Assembly (NCBI GenBank): GCA_017303995.1
Contig: JAFLBE010000039.1
Location: 1 to 41,776, forward strand
Origin: Bacteroidota bacterium
GTDB lineage: Bacteria; Bacteroidota; JABWAT01
DNA: 41,776 nucleotides
Direction of reading: 5' to 3'
Under the pieces are notes generated by a model. It was not told where the DNA came from, ran no database searches, and was given only the letters and a program-made list of their open reading frames with translations. Both the position numbers and the translations under genes were made by a program. Positions 8,082 through 16,982 of this stretch are shown here, piece after piece. The first letter of the stretch is position 1; every line of letters starts with the position of its first letter.

Positions 8082-9008
8082 ATGAAAACGATCCTGACGA
8101 TGCTAACCGGTTGTCTGATTTTAACCGGATGTTACACACAGTTCAATGCGGGTTCTTCCTCTTCAGGAACAAGAACTCCTGATTTTTCAAAAGTTGAAAC
8201 TCAGGTTGATGAGTCAACTAAAGTAACAGACTATTATGACAACAGCAGTTATTCCTGGTATCTGAGAAATTTTAATTATGGCTTTGGATCCCGTTATTAT
8301 GATAGGTATGGCTATGATCCTGTATATGATTATTATGGAACGTACAATACCTGGGGCTGGGGAAATCGTGGCTATTTTGACATGAATCCCTACGGTTATG
8401 GATATGGCTACGGATATGATTATGATTATATCGATTATCGCATTCGGTTATGGCACATGAATAACCTGCACTATTACAATGACTGGGGCTTTTATAATCA
8501 GCCTGTTGTGTATTATTACTATCCGTCTGATGGAAATACCGGGCAGGCACCGTCAACCCCACGCAGAAGAAGTTCCCGTGAAAACGTGCTGATTGGAGCA
8601 AATTCAACGCAGTCAAATATGCCGGTTAATGTTTCGTCATCTGGAATTAGTTCTGGCAGCTACAAATCAAACACGTTGTCGAATGAAAGTTTAAATGGCA
8701 GAAAATCAAGAAGTCAGGTTACTGAAAGTCCGGCAGTCATGCAACCAGCTCAGGGTTCAACAGGTGTATCAACTTCTGTGAGTACACAAACTTCCACTGG
8801 GTCAACCGGACAGTCTGAGTCAACTATTCAGTCAGGCAGACGAAATACAAGAGAACAAGTCAGACCTCCGGCCCAGCAACCCCCTGCTCAGCAGCAGCCA
8901 CCCAAAGAGGAAACTCGTCAACCTGAAACCAAACAGGCACCACCGGCAAAGTCAGATCCAGCACCAGCGCCAACCCGCGCCAGATCGAGTAGAACCAGGA
9001 ATAATTAA
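8082..9008 (+). CDS. Tyr/Gly-rich lipoprotein of unknown function
   Basis: 308 residues. The signal peptide ends in a lipobox, LTGC, with acylated Cys17. Residues about 46-146 are very rich in tyrosine (about 29 Tyr in about 100 residues) with Gly, Asn, Asp and Trp, including a run of GY dipeptides and a YYYY block. The remainder (about 150-308) is disordered and Ser/Thr, then Gln/Pro rich, with basic ends (RARSSRTRNN). No catalytic fold is visible. A clear Shine-Dalgarno (GGAGAGG, 8070-8076) precedes the ATG. The composition suggests a structural, adhesive or scaffolding envelope protein; this is inference only. Confidence 0.65.
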   Translation: MKTILTMLTGCLILTGCYTQFNAGSSSSGTRTPDFSKVETQVDESTKVTDYYDNSSYSWYLRNFNYGFGSRYYDRYGYDPVYDYYGTYNTWGWGNRGYFDMNPYGYGYGYGYDYDYIDYRIRLWHMNNLHYYNDWGFYNQPVVYYYYPSDGNTGQAPSTPRRRSSRENVLIGANSTQSNMPVNVSSSGISSGSYKSNTLSNESLNGRKSRSQVTESPAVMQPAQGSTGVSTSVSTQTSTGSTGQSESTIQSGRRNTREQVRPPAQQPPAQQQPPKEETRQPETKQAPPAKSDPAPAPTRARSSRTRNN

Positions 9009-9062
9009 AACTATTTCTGAATTTTTGTTGACGTTACCAAACCTAAATTTAAAGATTCTATT

Positions 9063-10604
9063 ATGAACCGGATCTATTTTTATGTGATTTTTTCACTGAT
9101 TTCATTTTCCGCAATGGCTCAAAATGAAAGCGATCTCATTCGATATTTAACTCCAATTAAAGGGATTGGTGCGCAATCCGTTGGGTTGGGTTATTCAAAT
9201 ACCCTTATTTCAAATGATAACTCTTCTTTATTTTTAAACCCAGCGGCTGTTGGAATGATTAAAAAAACAACTTTAAATGTGAATTTAAATTATGACGGCG
9301 GTTCTGTAAAATCCACATGGCTAAACAATTCCACAGATCTGGATTTTTCAAATACAAAAATCAATCAATTTTCAATGACTTATCCCTATCCTGTTGCTCA
9401 GGGGAGTTTTGTTTTAGCATTTGGGTATGGTCAGACTGATAATTTTGATCAAATTGTAAAAGGCGGTGGATTTAATCCAACCTCAAGTTTTGTGGAGGGT
9501 ATTGGCGGTTATGACCCAAATGACTCCATACCTAAATCAAGAATGAAAAATTATGTGAATGATAGAATTGCCAATGATCTTTTTTATGAATTTGGGTTCG
9601 AAGCATACCTTTTAGATTCGGTTTACACCGGTTCAAACCCAAATCTTGGCAGAATAAGGTCTACCGTTTTTGGAAATGTTCAGCAGTCCTATAAGAGTAT
9701 TTCTGAAGGTGGAATGAATACCTGGTCATTTGCAGTTTCCACGGAAATAACCAAAGGCATTTTCGCTGGAGTTTCTGCTCACTTTCTGAATGGTGATTAT
9801 TACAATCAATATTATTATACAGAAAAGGGGGATGAGGAATTTTATAAAAGTCGATCCGATTCCGGGATTATAGATAGGAATGGTATTAAGCGTGTTTTTT
9901 CTTCGTTTTATATGGAAGAAATTGTGAAAGAAACAATTTCCGGCTACTCTGTTAAATTTGGTCTGATTACTAAGTTTGATGATGAACTATCAGGTGGGGT
10001 ATCGTTTACTTTACCAACGTCATTGACAGTTGATACAAAAAAAACGGTTGACTTGGAATCGCAATTTATCAATGTTAACTCATCCGTTGATAAAATCAGA
10101 ATTGGAACCCAATTCCCTTATGATTATTCTTCAAAATATGAACTTTCTGGAGCATCAAATCTGGAAGTAAATGTTGCCTATTCTGGATTTCCATTTATAG
10201 CTGAAGTTGGATTGAGTACAATGGATTGGAGTAATACCAGAATTAAAAGTTCTGACGACTCAGATCCTTATGACGATATCAATGACTTTTTCCGGTTTGA
10301 TACAAAACGGACTTGGGATGCAAAAGCTGGTGTTCAGTATGCGGTTCCCTTTCTACAATCATTTGTAAGAGCCGGAATTTATTCACAGGATTCCCCATAT
10401 AAGTCAGGTGGTGATCGAATTAATCGTTACAGTTTAGGTTATCAGTTTCTTTCAGCTGATGGGTATTCAATTGATTTTGGTTACCAGTATGTCAATTCTT
10501 CTGAATCTTTTACTCCTTACAAACCAAAATACAAACCATCTGTGGTCAATACAGAAGAAAAAACTTTGTCACTCTTCTCTGTTGCATTCTCAATGAAATT
10601 CTAA
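9063..10604 (+). CDS. FadL/PorV-like outer-membrane barrel protein
   Basis: 513 residues. The signal peptide (MNRIYFYVIFSLISFSAMA) has a cleavage site at AMA-QN. The mature start, KGIGAQSVGLGYSNTLISND followed by SSLFLNPAAV, is the characteristic N-terminal hatch region of the OmpP1/FadL and PorV/UPF0164-like barrels. Alternating beta strands continue to a C-terminal aromatic end (LFSVAFSMKF). Family members take up hydrophobic compounds or serve as T9SS shuttle proteins; which applies here cannot be decided. The next gene begins 18 bp downstream, so the two are probably co-transcribed. Confidence 0.7.
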   Translation: MNRIYFYVIFSLISFSAMAQNESDLIRYLTPIKGIGAQSVGLGYSNTLISNDNSSLFLNPAAVGMIKKTTLNVNLNYDGGSVKSTWLNNSTDLDFSNTKINQFSMTYPYPVAQGSFVLAFGYGQTDNFDQIVKGGGFNPTSSFVEGIGGYDPNDSIPKSRMKNYVNDRIANDLFYEFGFEAYLLDSVYTGSNPNLGRIRSTVFGNVQQSYKSISEGGMNTWSFAVSTEITKGIFAGVSAHFLNGDYYNQYYYTEKGDEEFYKSRSDSGIIDRNGIKRVFSSFYMEEIVKETISGYSVKFGLITKFDDELSGGVSFTLPTSLTVDTKKTVDLESQFINVNSSVDKIRIGTQFPYDYSSKYELSGASNLEVNVAYSGFPFIAEVGLSTMDWSNTRIKSSDDSDPYDDINDFFRFDTKRTWDAKAGVQYAVPFLQSFVRAGIYSQDSPYKSGGDRINRYSLGYQFLSADGYSIDFGYQYVNSSESFTPYKPKYKPSVVNTEEKTLSLFSVAFSMKF

Positions 10605-10622
10605 TTCCTCTGATTTGTCTTC

Positions 10623-12794
10623 ATGCTTAGAAAAATTCTCCTTCTTACCAGCGGTCTTATGATCGCTGGTTTGTTTTTCACCCTTTGGTTTTTTTCCGGA
10701 TTAAATACCCAAACTGCACCTGACTACTCGGGAAATGAAAGTCTGTTTGGTATTTCCTCTAACGCTTCAATAGTGCGAGGAGAATCCGGACTTCCGTTCA
10801 TTTCAACTTCATCAGAAAATGATTTCGCTTTTTCTTTGGGTTACCTCCAGGCGCAGGATCGGCTTTGGCAAATGGTTTGGCTACGAAAGGAAATGAAGGG
10901 GGAGACAGCAGCACTTCTTGGAGAAAAGGCGGTTGAGTGGGACGTACTTATAAGAATGCTCGGAATTGAAACCCGGGCAGCTGAACTTGTAAAATCACTC
11001 TCAGAAGCAGAAAAACAACGTCTTCAAGCCTATACCCGTGGTGTTAATGAATATATTCGAATCCATGAGACCCGGTTGCCATTTGAGTTTGCCCTTCTTG
11101 ACCAAAAACCAGAGCCATGGAAACCGGAACACTCCGCTGGAATCTTTCTTTTGTATAAATGGCGGAATCTGATTCCCGAGTTTAAAAGGAAATTGCTTCC
11201 ATATATTATGAATCAACCAGATTACAGAGCATTTTCATCTGTTCTTCTTCCCGAAAATTCACTTTCCATCAGTGAAAAGTTTAATCCGGATTCAACCAGA
11301 AAAAATGAAATTTATAAATCCCCATTGTGGCTACTTGATGAAAATGGATGGTCATTTTCAATTTCTGCTTTTGGTGAAAATCTAACAGGCACCCACGATC
11401 CCCTGATCATGATTGAACAACTTGGACCCAATGATTTGCCTGTAAGTAATTACCCGGTTTCAGGTCGTGTTGGTGAACAACTCACCGGTTTGCTTTTCGG
11501 GATGCCGGGAACGCCATGGTTTCTGGCAGGAATTCAAAAAGATCAAGCCTGGATTGTTTCTGGGTTTTCTGACTCCCTTGAGGTTGGAACTGTCGCTGTA
11601 CCGCCTCAATCCTTGCGGGTTCCCTTGTCAATTGAAGTTAAAGATCGGTTGAAAATTGATTTACTTGTTCCGATGGTTGCTTCAACTACTCTTTTTCCCG
11701 GAATGATAACAGGTTTGCCGGGTGATTCTCTTCAGATTTATATGCGGGGTATAAATTGGAATGTCAGTAATGACCTGATTCAACTTTCGGGATTGCCTGG
11801 AAAAGCAGGATCCAACAGTAAAGCTGGAAATTTTATTTTCCGTTCCATTTCTACTGATAAAAAATCAACTGCACTTTGGGCTGATAAAATTATTTCGAAG
11901 TCTGATACTCTAACGGTTTCGCAAATAAAAAATAAAGTTAAATCTGTAAAGACAGATTCCTCTTTGTTTAATTTGATTTATAACTTCCGGCAAAATGGTC
12001 ATTTTCAGGTTACTGATTTTCAAAACTTATCTGAACTTCTTGATGGCCTTGAGGGTCTCCAAATTAAATCTAAGATTTTACCAGTTCTTACTCAGGATAC
12101 CAGTAATTCTATAAGACAAAATTTGGTTTATTTAGACTCCTGGCAGGGAGAATTAGATCATAAAAGTATTGGAACTTCAGTCTTTTTTACCTGGAAATAT
12201 ATGTTTCTGAGAAATTGGCTTGAAAGTGATCTCGGAAATGACCTTTTCTCACTCTGGGTTTCAGATTCCAGAAATAGTGATAAAGTACTCAACTCACTAT
12301 TAACTGGATCTGATTCAATTCAGAAGTCGTTACTTCCAGTTACTGAAGACCCGGTTGGACTGACAATTAATCATGCTTTTAAAGATGCAATTGGCTACCT
12401 GCAGGATAATTTGGGCGTAAATAGCTTTAACTGGCGGTGGGAAAATGTAAACCAAATCAACTTTCATCACAAATTAGAACATTTATCTGGCGATTTTTCC
12501 CTAAAAATTGAACTTTCTGATGGCGGAAAACCTTCAAATCCCATATTTAATGCTCCGCTTTTTAGTCAGTTCAGGCAAAAACAGGTTCAGGTCAGTGTCT
12601 TATCTGTTGTTGCAAATTTCCACGAACCCAATCTTGTTCAAATATTATGTCCAACCGGAATAAGTGGTAATCCCAACAGTCCGTTTTATTCTAATCTATC
12701 CCAACCCTGGAGTAATCAGTTGTGGACGATTATAAATACGGGTCCAGTCCAGAATGAAGCTGTACACACTTTTATCCTCAGGCCGGGAAAATGA
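10623..12794 (+). CDS. Penicillin-acylase-family protein, catalytic serine apparently lost
   Basis: 723 residues with an N-terminal membrane anchor or signal (about 5-24). The alpha-chain signature is clear: FAFSLGYLQAQDRLWQM (68-84), GETAALLGEKA, AYTRGVNEYI, LPFEFALLDQKPEPW. The C-terminal NPNSPFYSNLSQPW matches the SGNPxSPHYxDQxxxW end of the family. Active members are Ntn hydrolases that self-cleave in front of a Ser in a G-S-N-N-W motif. By eye the matching segment here is D239-E240-N241-G242-W243, so Glu replaces the nucleophile (codon 11340-11342) and the Gly before it is also lost. The downstream half is diverged. It may be a non-catalytic binding protein. It overlaps the next gene by 4 bp (ATGA). 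Confidence 0.75.
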   Translation: MLRKILLLTSGLMIAGLFFTLWFFSGLNTQTAPDYSGNESLFGISSNASIVRGESGLPFISTSSENDFAFSLGYLQAQDRLWQMVWLRKEMKGETAALLGEKAVEWDVLIRMLGIETRAAELVKSLSEAEKQRLQAYTRGVNEYIRIHETRLPFEFALLDQKPEPWKPEHSAGIFLLYKWRNLIPEFKRKLLPYIMNQPDYRAFSSVLLPENSLSISEKFNPDSTRKNEIYKSPLWLLDENGWSFSISAFGENLTGTHDPLIMIEQLGPNDLPVSNYPVSGRVGEQLTGLLFGMPGTPWFLAGIQKDQAWIVSGFSDSLEVGTVAVPPQSLRVPLSIEVKDRLKIDLLVPMVASTTLFPGMITGLPGDSLQIYMRGINWNVSNDLIQLSGLPGKAGSNSKAGNFIFRSISTDKKSTALWADKIISKSDTLTVSQIKNKVKSVKTDSSLFNLIYNFRQNGHFQVTDFQNLSELLDGLEGLQIKSKILPVLTQDTSNSIRQNLVYLDSWQGELDHKSIGTSVFFTWKYMFLRNWLESDLGNDLFSLWVSDSRNSDKVLNSLLTGSDSIQKSLLPVTEDPVGLTINHAFKDAIGYLQDNLGVNSFNWRWENVNQINFHHKLEHLSGDFSLKIELSDGGKPSNPIFNAPLFSQFRQKQVQVSVLSVVANFHEPNLVQILCPTGISGNPNSPFYSNLSQPWSNQLWTIINTGPVQNEAVHTFILRPGK

Positions 12795-13627
12795 TTGTTG
12801 TTTTTGATGTCGGCCAGAGTAAAACAGTTGCGGGAATTTTCACTGATAGTGGTGATCTGGTAATTTCAAAATTATTTTCAGGTCGTGATAGTTTGTTATC
12901 CGAAAAAAATGGAATTAAATCCTTTCTGGATCACAGGGATCTAAAACATATTATCGTTGGAGTTGCGGGTCTTTCCAGACTACATGAAACATGGAAAACT
13001 GAATTTCTTTCCATAGCTGAAACTGCTGGTGTTCCAATTGGCAGCACTGGTTTTTTTTCAGATGCCGAACTGTTTGGATTTCAGTTATCTCCTGGTTCGT
13101 TGGGTCTTAGTATTGGGACAGGATCTGTCATCCTAAAAAAGGAAAATGATGGAAAAATATCACTTTTTGGTGGATGGGGATATTTGTTTGGTGATGAACT
13201 TTCGGGTGTGTGGTGGTTCCGGGAAACGGTAAGGCAGGCTTTGTGCGAACTTGAAACAAATTCAGGTAATACAAAAGTCTTAGACTGGTTGTGCCGCAAA
13301 TATGAAATAATTCCCGAACGAGGCGTACTCATTAAATCGGTTTACAATTCTGAGAGAAATATCCAGGCTCAAATTGGTTCTGAATCGCTTTCGATGTTTC
13401 AAGCATCCCGATGGATGAAAAATTCGATGAAGACTGGAATTCAGACTTTCTTCGAAAATGTCCCCAATGATTTTAACCATGTCTGCTTTCAGGGCGGACT
13501 GTTACTTTCCTCAGATTGGCTTCAATCTGAAATTATTCAATATGTTAAAGGAATCAATCCTCATGTTTCATTTGAAACGATTGATTCCTTGCTTCCCGGA
13601 GGTTTCCAGTGCTGGAAAAGTCTTTAA
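12791..13627 (+). CDS. BadF/BadG/BcrA/BcrD-type ATPase, N-acetylglucosamine-kinase-like
   Basis: 278 residues of the ASKHA fold. Phosphate-1 loop FDVGQSKTVAGIF lies at the start, HIIVGVAGLSR is the linking strand, LSIGTGSVILKK is the phosphate-2 loop, and GGWGYLFGDELSG is the segment shared by GlcNAc kinases and BadF-type ATPases. QGGLLLSSDWLQ is the adenosine motif. Cytoplasmic; the likely activity is ATP-dependent phosphorylation of an amino sugar. It lies between the penicillin-acylase homologue (4-bp overlap) and the NagZ fusion (19-bp overlap), which supports phosphorylating GlcNAc or a related sugar released by NagZ. Exact substrate is inference. There are no cysteine clusters as in the benzoyl-CoA reductase activators. 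Confidence 0.8.
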   Translation: MIVVFDVGQSKTVAGIFTDSGDLVISKLFSGRDSLLSEKNGIKSFLDHRDLKHIIVGVAGLSRLHETWKTEFLSIAETAGVPIGSTGFFSDAELFGFQLSPGSLGLSIGTGSVILKKENDGKISLFGGWGYLFGDELSGVWWFRETVRQALCELETNSGNTKVLDWLCRKYEIIPERGVLIKSVYNSERNIQAQIGSESLSMFQASRWMKNSMKTGIQTFFENVPNDFNHVCFQGGLLLSSDWLQSEIIQYVKGINPHVSFETIDSLLPGGFQCWKSL

Positions 13628-16533
13628 AATTTGGGTTATTCTTTTTGTTTTTAGGTTCTGTCTCCTGCTCATCTTCAAATCAACCTGGTCAACCTGTTGC
13701 TCAGGTTACTCCTGCAGATTTAACGGGATCTGAGAATATAAGTGCGGGTTTACCTCAACCTGAAGAACGACCCTTTGGCTGGTGGTCTGACAGTGTTTTT
13801 AAAACACTATCCGTCAGACAAAAAGTTGGTCAGCTCATATTCCCGAGAACCAATGCTCATTATTTTGCTGAGGATTCCAAGTCGTACATCCGGATAAAAA
13901 AATTAATCAACTCTGAAGAAATTGGCGGAGTTGTGGTATTTCAGGGTGATGTTATGGAAGAAGCAACGGTTCTGAATGAATGGCAATCTGAAAGTAAACT
14001 TCCGTTATGGGTCATGCAGGACACTGAAAATGGATTGGCGATGCGAACGAGGAATGCAACTTTGTTCCCTCATATCATGTCTTTGGGTGCCATTAATGAT
14101 ACAACACTGACCAGAAAGTATGCAAAAGTTATTGCTCTCGAAAACCGTGCGGTAGGTGTTCACCATGCACTTGCCCCTGTTGTTGATGTGAATAATAATG
14201 CAGAAAACCCGGTAATAAATGTACGTTCTTTTGGTGCAGACCCTGAACTAGTTGGAAACCACGGCCTTTCCTATGTAAGAGGAACAGAACAGGGCGGACA
14301 GATCGCAACCCTTAAACACTTTCCCGGGCATGGAGATACAGGTACAGATTCTCATGTTGATATTCCGGTTTTGCCTTATTTAAAATCACGGTTAGATTCA
14401 GTTGAACTTAAGCCGTATAAAATGATACTTTCAGCATCAAATCCCTCGGTTATGATTGGTCATTTGGCATTACCAAAAATTACCGGGAATTATGAACCTG
14501 CTACCTTATCTGGCAATCTCTTAAATTCGATTTTATTTGGTGAGCTTAGTTTTCGGGGTTTAGTTGTTTCTGATGCAATGGATATGGGTGCAATTGTTAA
14601 AAATTATGGAAATGTCAAAGCTGTAATTAAGTCAATTGATGCAGGAGTTCATTGTATCATTTTACCGGTTGGTGAAGAACAAGTTATCGATGGTGTAGTT
14701 CAGGCAATCGCTGCCGGTGACTTAAATCAGGCCAAAGTTGACTCAGCCTGTCTTCGCATCCTCAGATTAAAAGAACAATTCAGTTTGAATAAAAACCGGT
14801 ATTCTGATATCAGGAATGTTCGAAAGGTTGTTGCAACGGGCGAACATCTTGCATTGGCTGAGGAAGTTGCAAACAGATCCTTGACCCTGCTGAAAAATGA
14901 TAATAAAATTGTCCCCTTTTCTGGAAAAACAAGCCGTCGCTTGCTCATGATCATTCTTTCCGAAAACCAGGATCCGGCAACCGGAGACATTCTCGTAAAA
15001 AGCCTTCGTCAGACGTCCCGAAAAGTTGAGGCCATTTTGTTGGATAAGGGATCAAATTCCTTAGATTATGATATTGCGACTAAACGTTTAAACGCGTATT
15101 CAGAGGTTATATTAGTTAGCCACATGAATACCTTGAGTTCAAAAGGAAAAACATCCTTTGGTCCTGAAATTTCAGACTGGCTGTCCAAAAACAAATCAGA
15201 GCTTATAAAGAAAAAAACAATATCTATCGTCCTGGGAAACCCTTATGTCGTGAATGCATTGGATTTTTCGGATGCTGTTATTTGCACGTATTCGGTTTCT
15301 GATAATTCTCAGCGTGCAGTTGTTGCTGCACTGAATGGTGAAATCCAATTTGAAGGAAGATTGCCTGTTTCACTCATTCGATTCAAGTCTGGTTCGGGTA
15401 TTGTTACAGGTAAAAAGACCGGAAATGAACTCCAGATGGTCGCATGCGAAACAGACCTACCGGAATTCTACAAACTCAAGACCTTTGTTGAAGAATCGAT
15501 TCTTGAGGGTGTTGCACCTGGAATGGCCGTTAGTGTGGTTGGTCTTGAGGGAGTAGTTTTCCAAAAAACATTTGGGAAATTTACTTATGAAACTACTTCG
15601 CCCTCCGTTCAATGTTCTACCCTTTATGATCTGGCCTCGCTCACCAAGGTTTTGGCTACAACACTTTCACTTATGAAACTTTATGATCAGAATCGGCTAA
15701 ACTTAGATTCAAGGCTAACCGACTTTTTCCCCGAAATTTCTGATTCAGCTAAGAAAAAGATTACCCTTCGAAATCTATTAACTCATACCAGTGGGTTTGA
15801 ATCCTGGCGACCCTTCCATCTTTTGGGAGAACCATCAAAAACCGAAATAATTAACACCATTCTTAATGCAAAACTCGCCTATCAGCCAGGTGACTCATCC
15901 ATTTACAGCGATTGGAATTTTATTCTTCTGGCTCAAATTGTTGAAAAAATTTCGGGACTGCCACTTGACCAATTTGCCTACCAGGAAATTTATTCACCAC
16001 TTAATCTTAAAAATACGCTTTTTAATCCGTCTTCGAGAGAATTGACCACAATTGCACCAACTGAAATTGATTCTGTTTGGCGGAAACGATTGGTTCAGGG
16101 GACGGTTCATGATGAAACTGCACAATTACTGGGTGGTGTATCTGGACATGCAGGATTATTCAGCACAATTCAGGATGTTTCAGTTATTGTTCAGATGCTG
16201 CTGAATAAAGGTGAATACAGAAGCTCAAGAGTTTTCTCACCCGAAACAATTGATCTGTTTACAAAGCTTTCAAGTGGTAAAGACCTTCGGGGACTTGGTT
16301 GGGATATTAAATCGCCAAAAGGGTATACCAGTGCTGGAACTCTGATGGGATCAAAAACGTACGGTCATCTTGGTTTTACAGGAACCAGCTTGTGGATTGA
16401 TCCGGAAATGAAAATTGGGGTAGTTGTGTTAAGTAACCGAGTTTACCCAACACGTGCAAACAAGAAAATCTCGGCATTTCGACCTAAAATATATGATCTG
16501 GCCATTGAAGGTGTTAAAAAAATCAGAAAGTAA
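13609..16533 (+). CDS. GH3 beta-N-acetylhexosaminidase (NagZ) fused to a serine beta-lactamase-family domain, lipoprotein
   Basis: 974 residues. A hydrophobic signal with Cys20 (GSVSC-SSSNQPG) suggests a lipoprotein. The GH3 domain (about 60-400) contains KHFPGHGDTGTDSH (K236 onwards, the Asp-His dyad of NagZ) and the nucleophile loop VSDAMDMGAI (D322). A GH3 C-terminal-like domain follows (about 415-600). Residues about 625-974 form a class C beta-lactamase/esterase domain with S677-L-T-K680, Y766-S-D and H920-L-G-F-T-G-T. NagZ removes GlcNAc from muropeptides; the second domain may act on peptide or ester groups. The GTG start is set by GGAGG at 13598-13602, 6 nt upstream and within the preceding gene. 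The same fusion is known in Bacteroidota. Confidence 0.92.
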   Translation: MLEKSLKFGLFFLFLGSVSCSSSNQPGQPVAQVTPADLTGSENISAGLPQPEERPFGWWSDSVFKTLSVRQKVGQLIFPRTNAHYFAEDSKSYIRIKKLINSEEIGGVVVFQGDVMEEATVLNEWQSESKLPLWVMQDTENGLAMRTRNATLFPHIMSLGAINDTTLTRKYAKVIALENRAVGVHHALAPVVDVNNNAENPVINVRSFGADPELVGNHGLSYVRGTEQGGQIATLKHFPGHGDTGTDSHVDIPVLPYLKSRLDSVELKPYKMILSASNPSVMIGHLALPKITGNYEPATLSGNLLNSILFGELSFRGLVVSDAMDMGAIVKNYGNVKAVIKSIDAGVHCIILPVGEEQVIDGVVQAIAAGDLNQAKVDSACLRILRLKEQFSLNKNRYSDIRNVRKVVATGEHLALAEEVANRSLTLLKNDNKIVPFSGKTSRRLLMIILSENQDPATGDILVKSLRQTSRKVEAILLDKGSNSLDYDIATKRLNAYSEVILVSHMNTLSSKGKTSFGPEISDWLSKNKSELIKKKTISIVLGNPYVVNALDFSDAVICTYSVSDNSQRAVVAALNGEIQFEGRLPVSLIRFKSGSGIVTGKKTGNELQMVACETDLPEFYKLKTFVEESILEGVAPGMAVSVVGLEGVVFQKTFGKFTYETTSPSVQCSTLYDLASLTKVLATTLSLMKLYDQNRLNLDSRLTDFFPEISDSAKKKITLRNLLTHTSGFESWRPFHLLGEPSKTEIINTILNAKLAYQPGDSSIYSDWNFILLAQIVEKISGLPLDQFAYQEIYSPLNLKNTLFNPSSRELTTIAPTEIDSVWRKRLVQGTVHDETAQLLGGVSGHAGLFSTIQDVSVIVQMLLNKGEYRSSRVFSPETIDLFTKLSSGKDLRGLGWDIKSPKGYTSAGTLMGSKTYGHLGFTGTSLWIDPEMKIGVVVLSNRVYPTRANKKISAFRPKIYDLAIEGVKKIRK

Positions 16534-16578
16534 CAGGCAAATTCTTGATATCTGTCACTTTAAACCCCTGTACACAAA

Positions 16579-16609
16579 TTGATTTTGGAAAATTAACCGT
16601 CTATTTTCG
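16579..16609 (+). promoter_or_regulatory. Candidate Bacteroidota-type promoter for the ffh-rplS cluster
   Basis: TTG at 16579-16581 and TATTTTCG at 16602-16609 (TAnnTTTG with one mismatch) are 20 bp apart, the spacing used by primary sigma factor in Bacteroidota. It lies 75 bp upstream of the small gene that leads the cluster. The intervening leader holds no hairpin that I could identify. Confidence 0.4.
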
Positions 16610-16684
16610 TAATAGTTTCTAATTCTAGCGGAGGTCTATCGAATCCTGTTGATATCGAGCTTTTAAACCGAAAGGACAAATACC

Positions 16685-16924
16685 ATGCATAATCCGGTTG
16701 CCGATATCTTACCTGATGATCTTTTTGCAAAACTCAGGACACTTGGCCTGATAAATGAAAAGGGAATCCGGGATTTTGAGATCAAAAAGAAGTTTCGTGA
16801 ACTTCGAAACGTAATGACCGCTGCAGAGGTGATCGAATACCTCAGAAACGAATACCCCTATCTGCAGTACGACACCATCCGTAAAATCGTTTATCAAACC
16901 CGTCCCAGATCGTCTAAATTTTAA
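16685..16924 (+). CDS. Small helical protein of unknown function upstream of ffh
   Basis: 79 residues, predicted mostly alpha-helical and basic (RDFEIKKKFRELRN, AAEVIEYLRNEYPYLQYDT, IRKIVYQTRPRSSKF). The helix pattern could form a small helix-turn-helix, but no family is recognised. A GGAC-containing ribosome site lies just upstream (AAAGGACAAATACC). It is separated from ffh by 58 bp on the same strand and downstream of the candidate promoter, so it is likely co-transcribed with the ribosome/SRP genes. An antisense frame covers the same region but has no recognisable product. Confidence 0.65.
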   Translation: MHNPVADILPDDLFAKLRTLGLINEKGIRDFEIKKKFRELRNVMTAAEVIEYLRNEYPYLQYDTIRKIVYQTRPRSSKF

Positions 16925-16982
16925 TTTGCGCTTGGCGCATTTCTTTTCTATTTTTGCAGTTCTCTGAAAAGACTGTGCCAAC

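Noticed and set aside
16534-16684. SRP RNA or other structured RNA ahead of ffh
   Set aside because: No 4.5S RNA core motif or stable stem was found in this leader; only a promoter candidate is supported.
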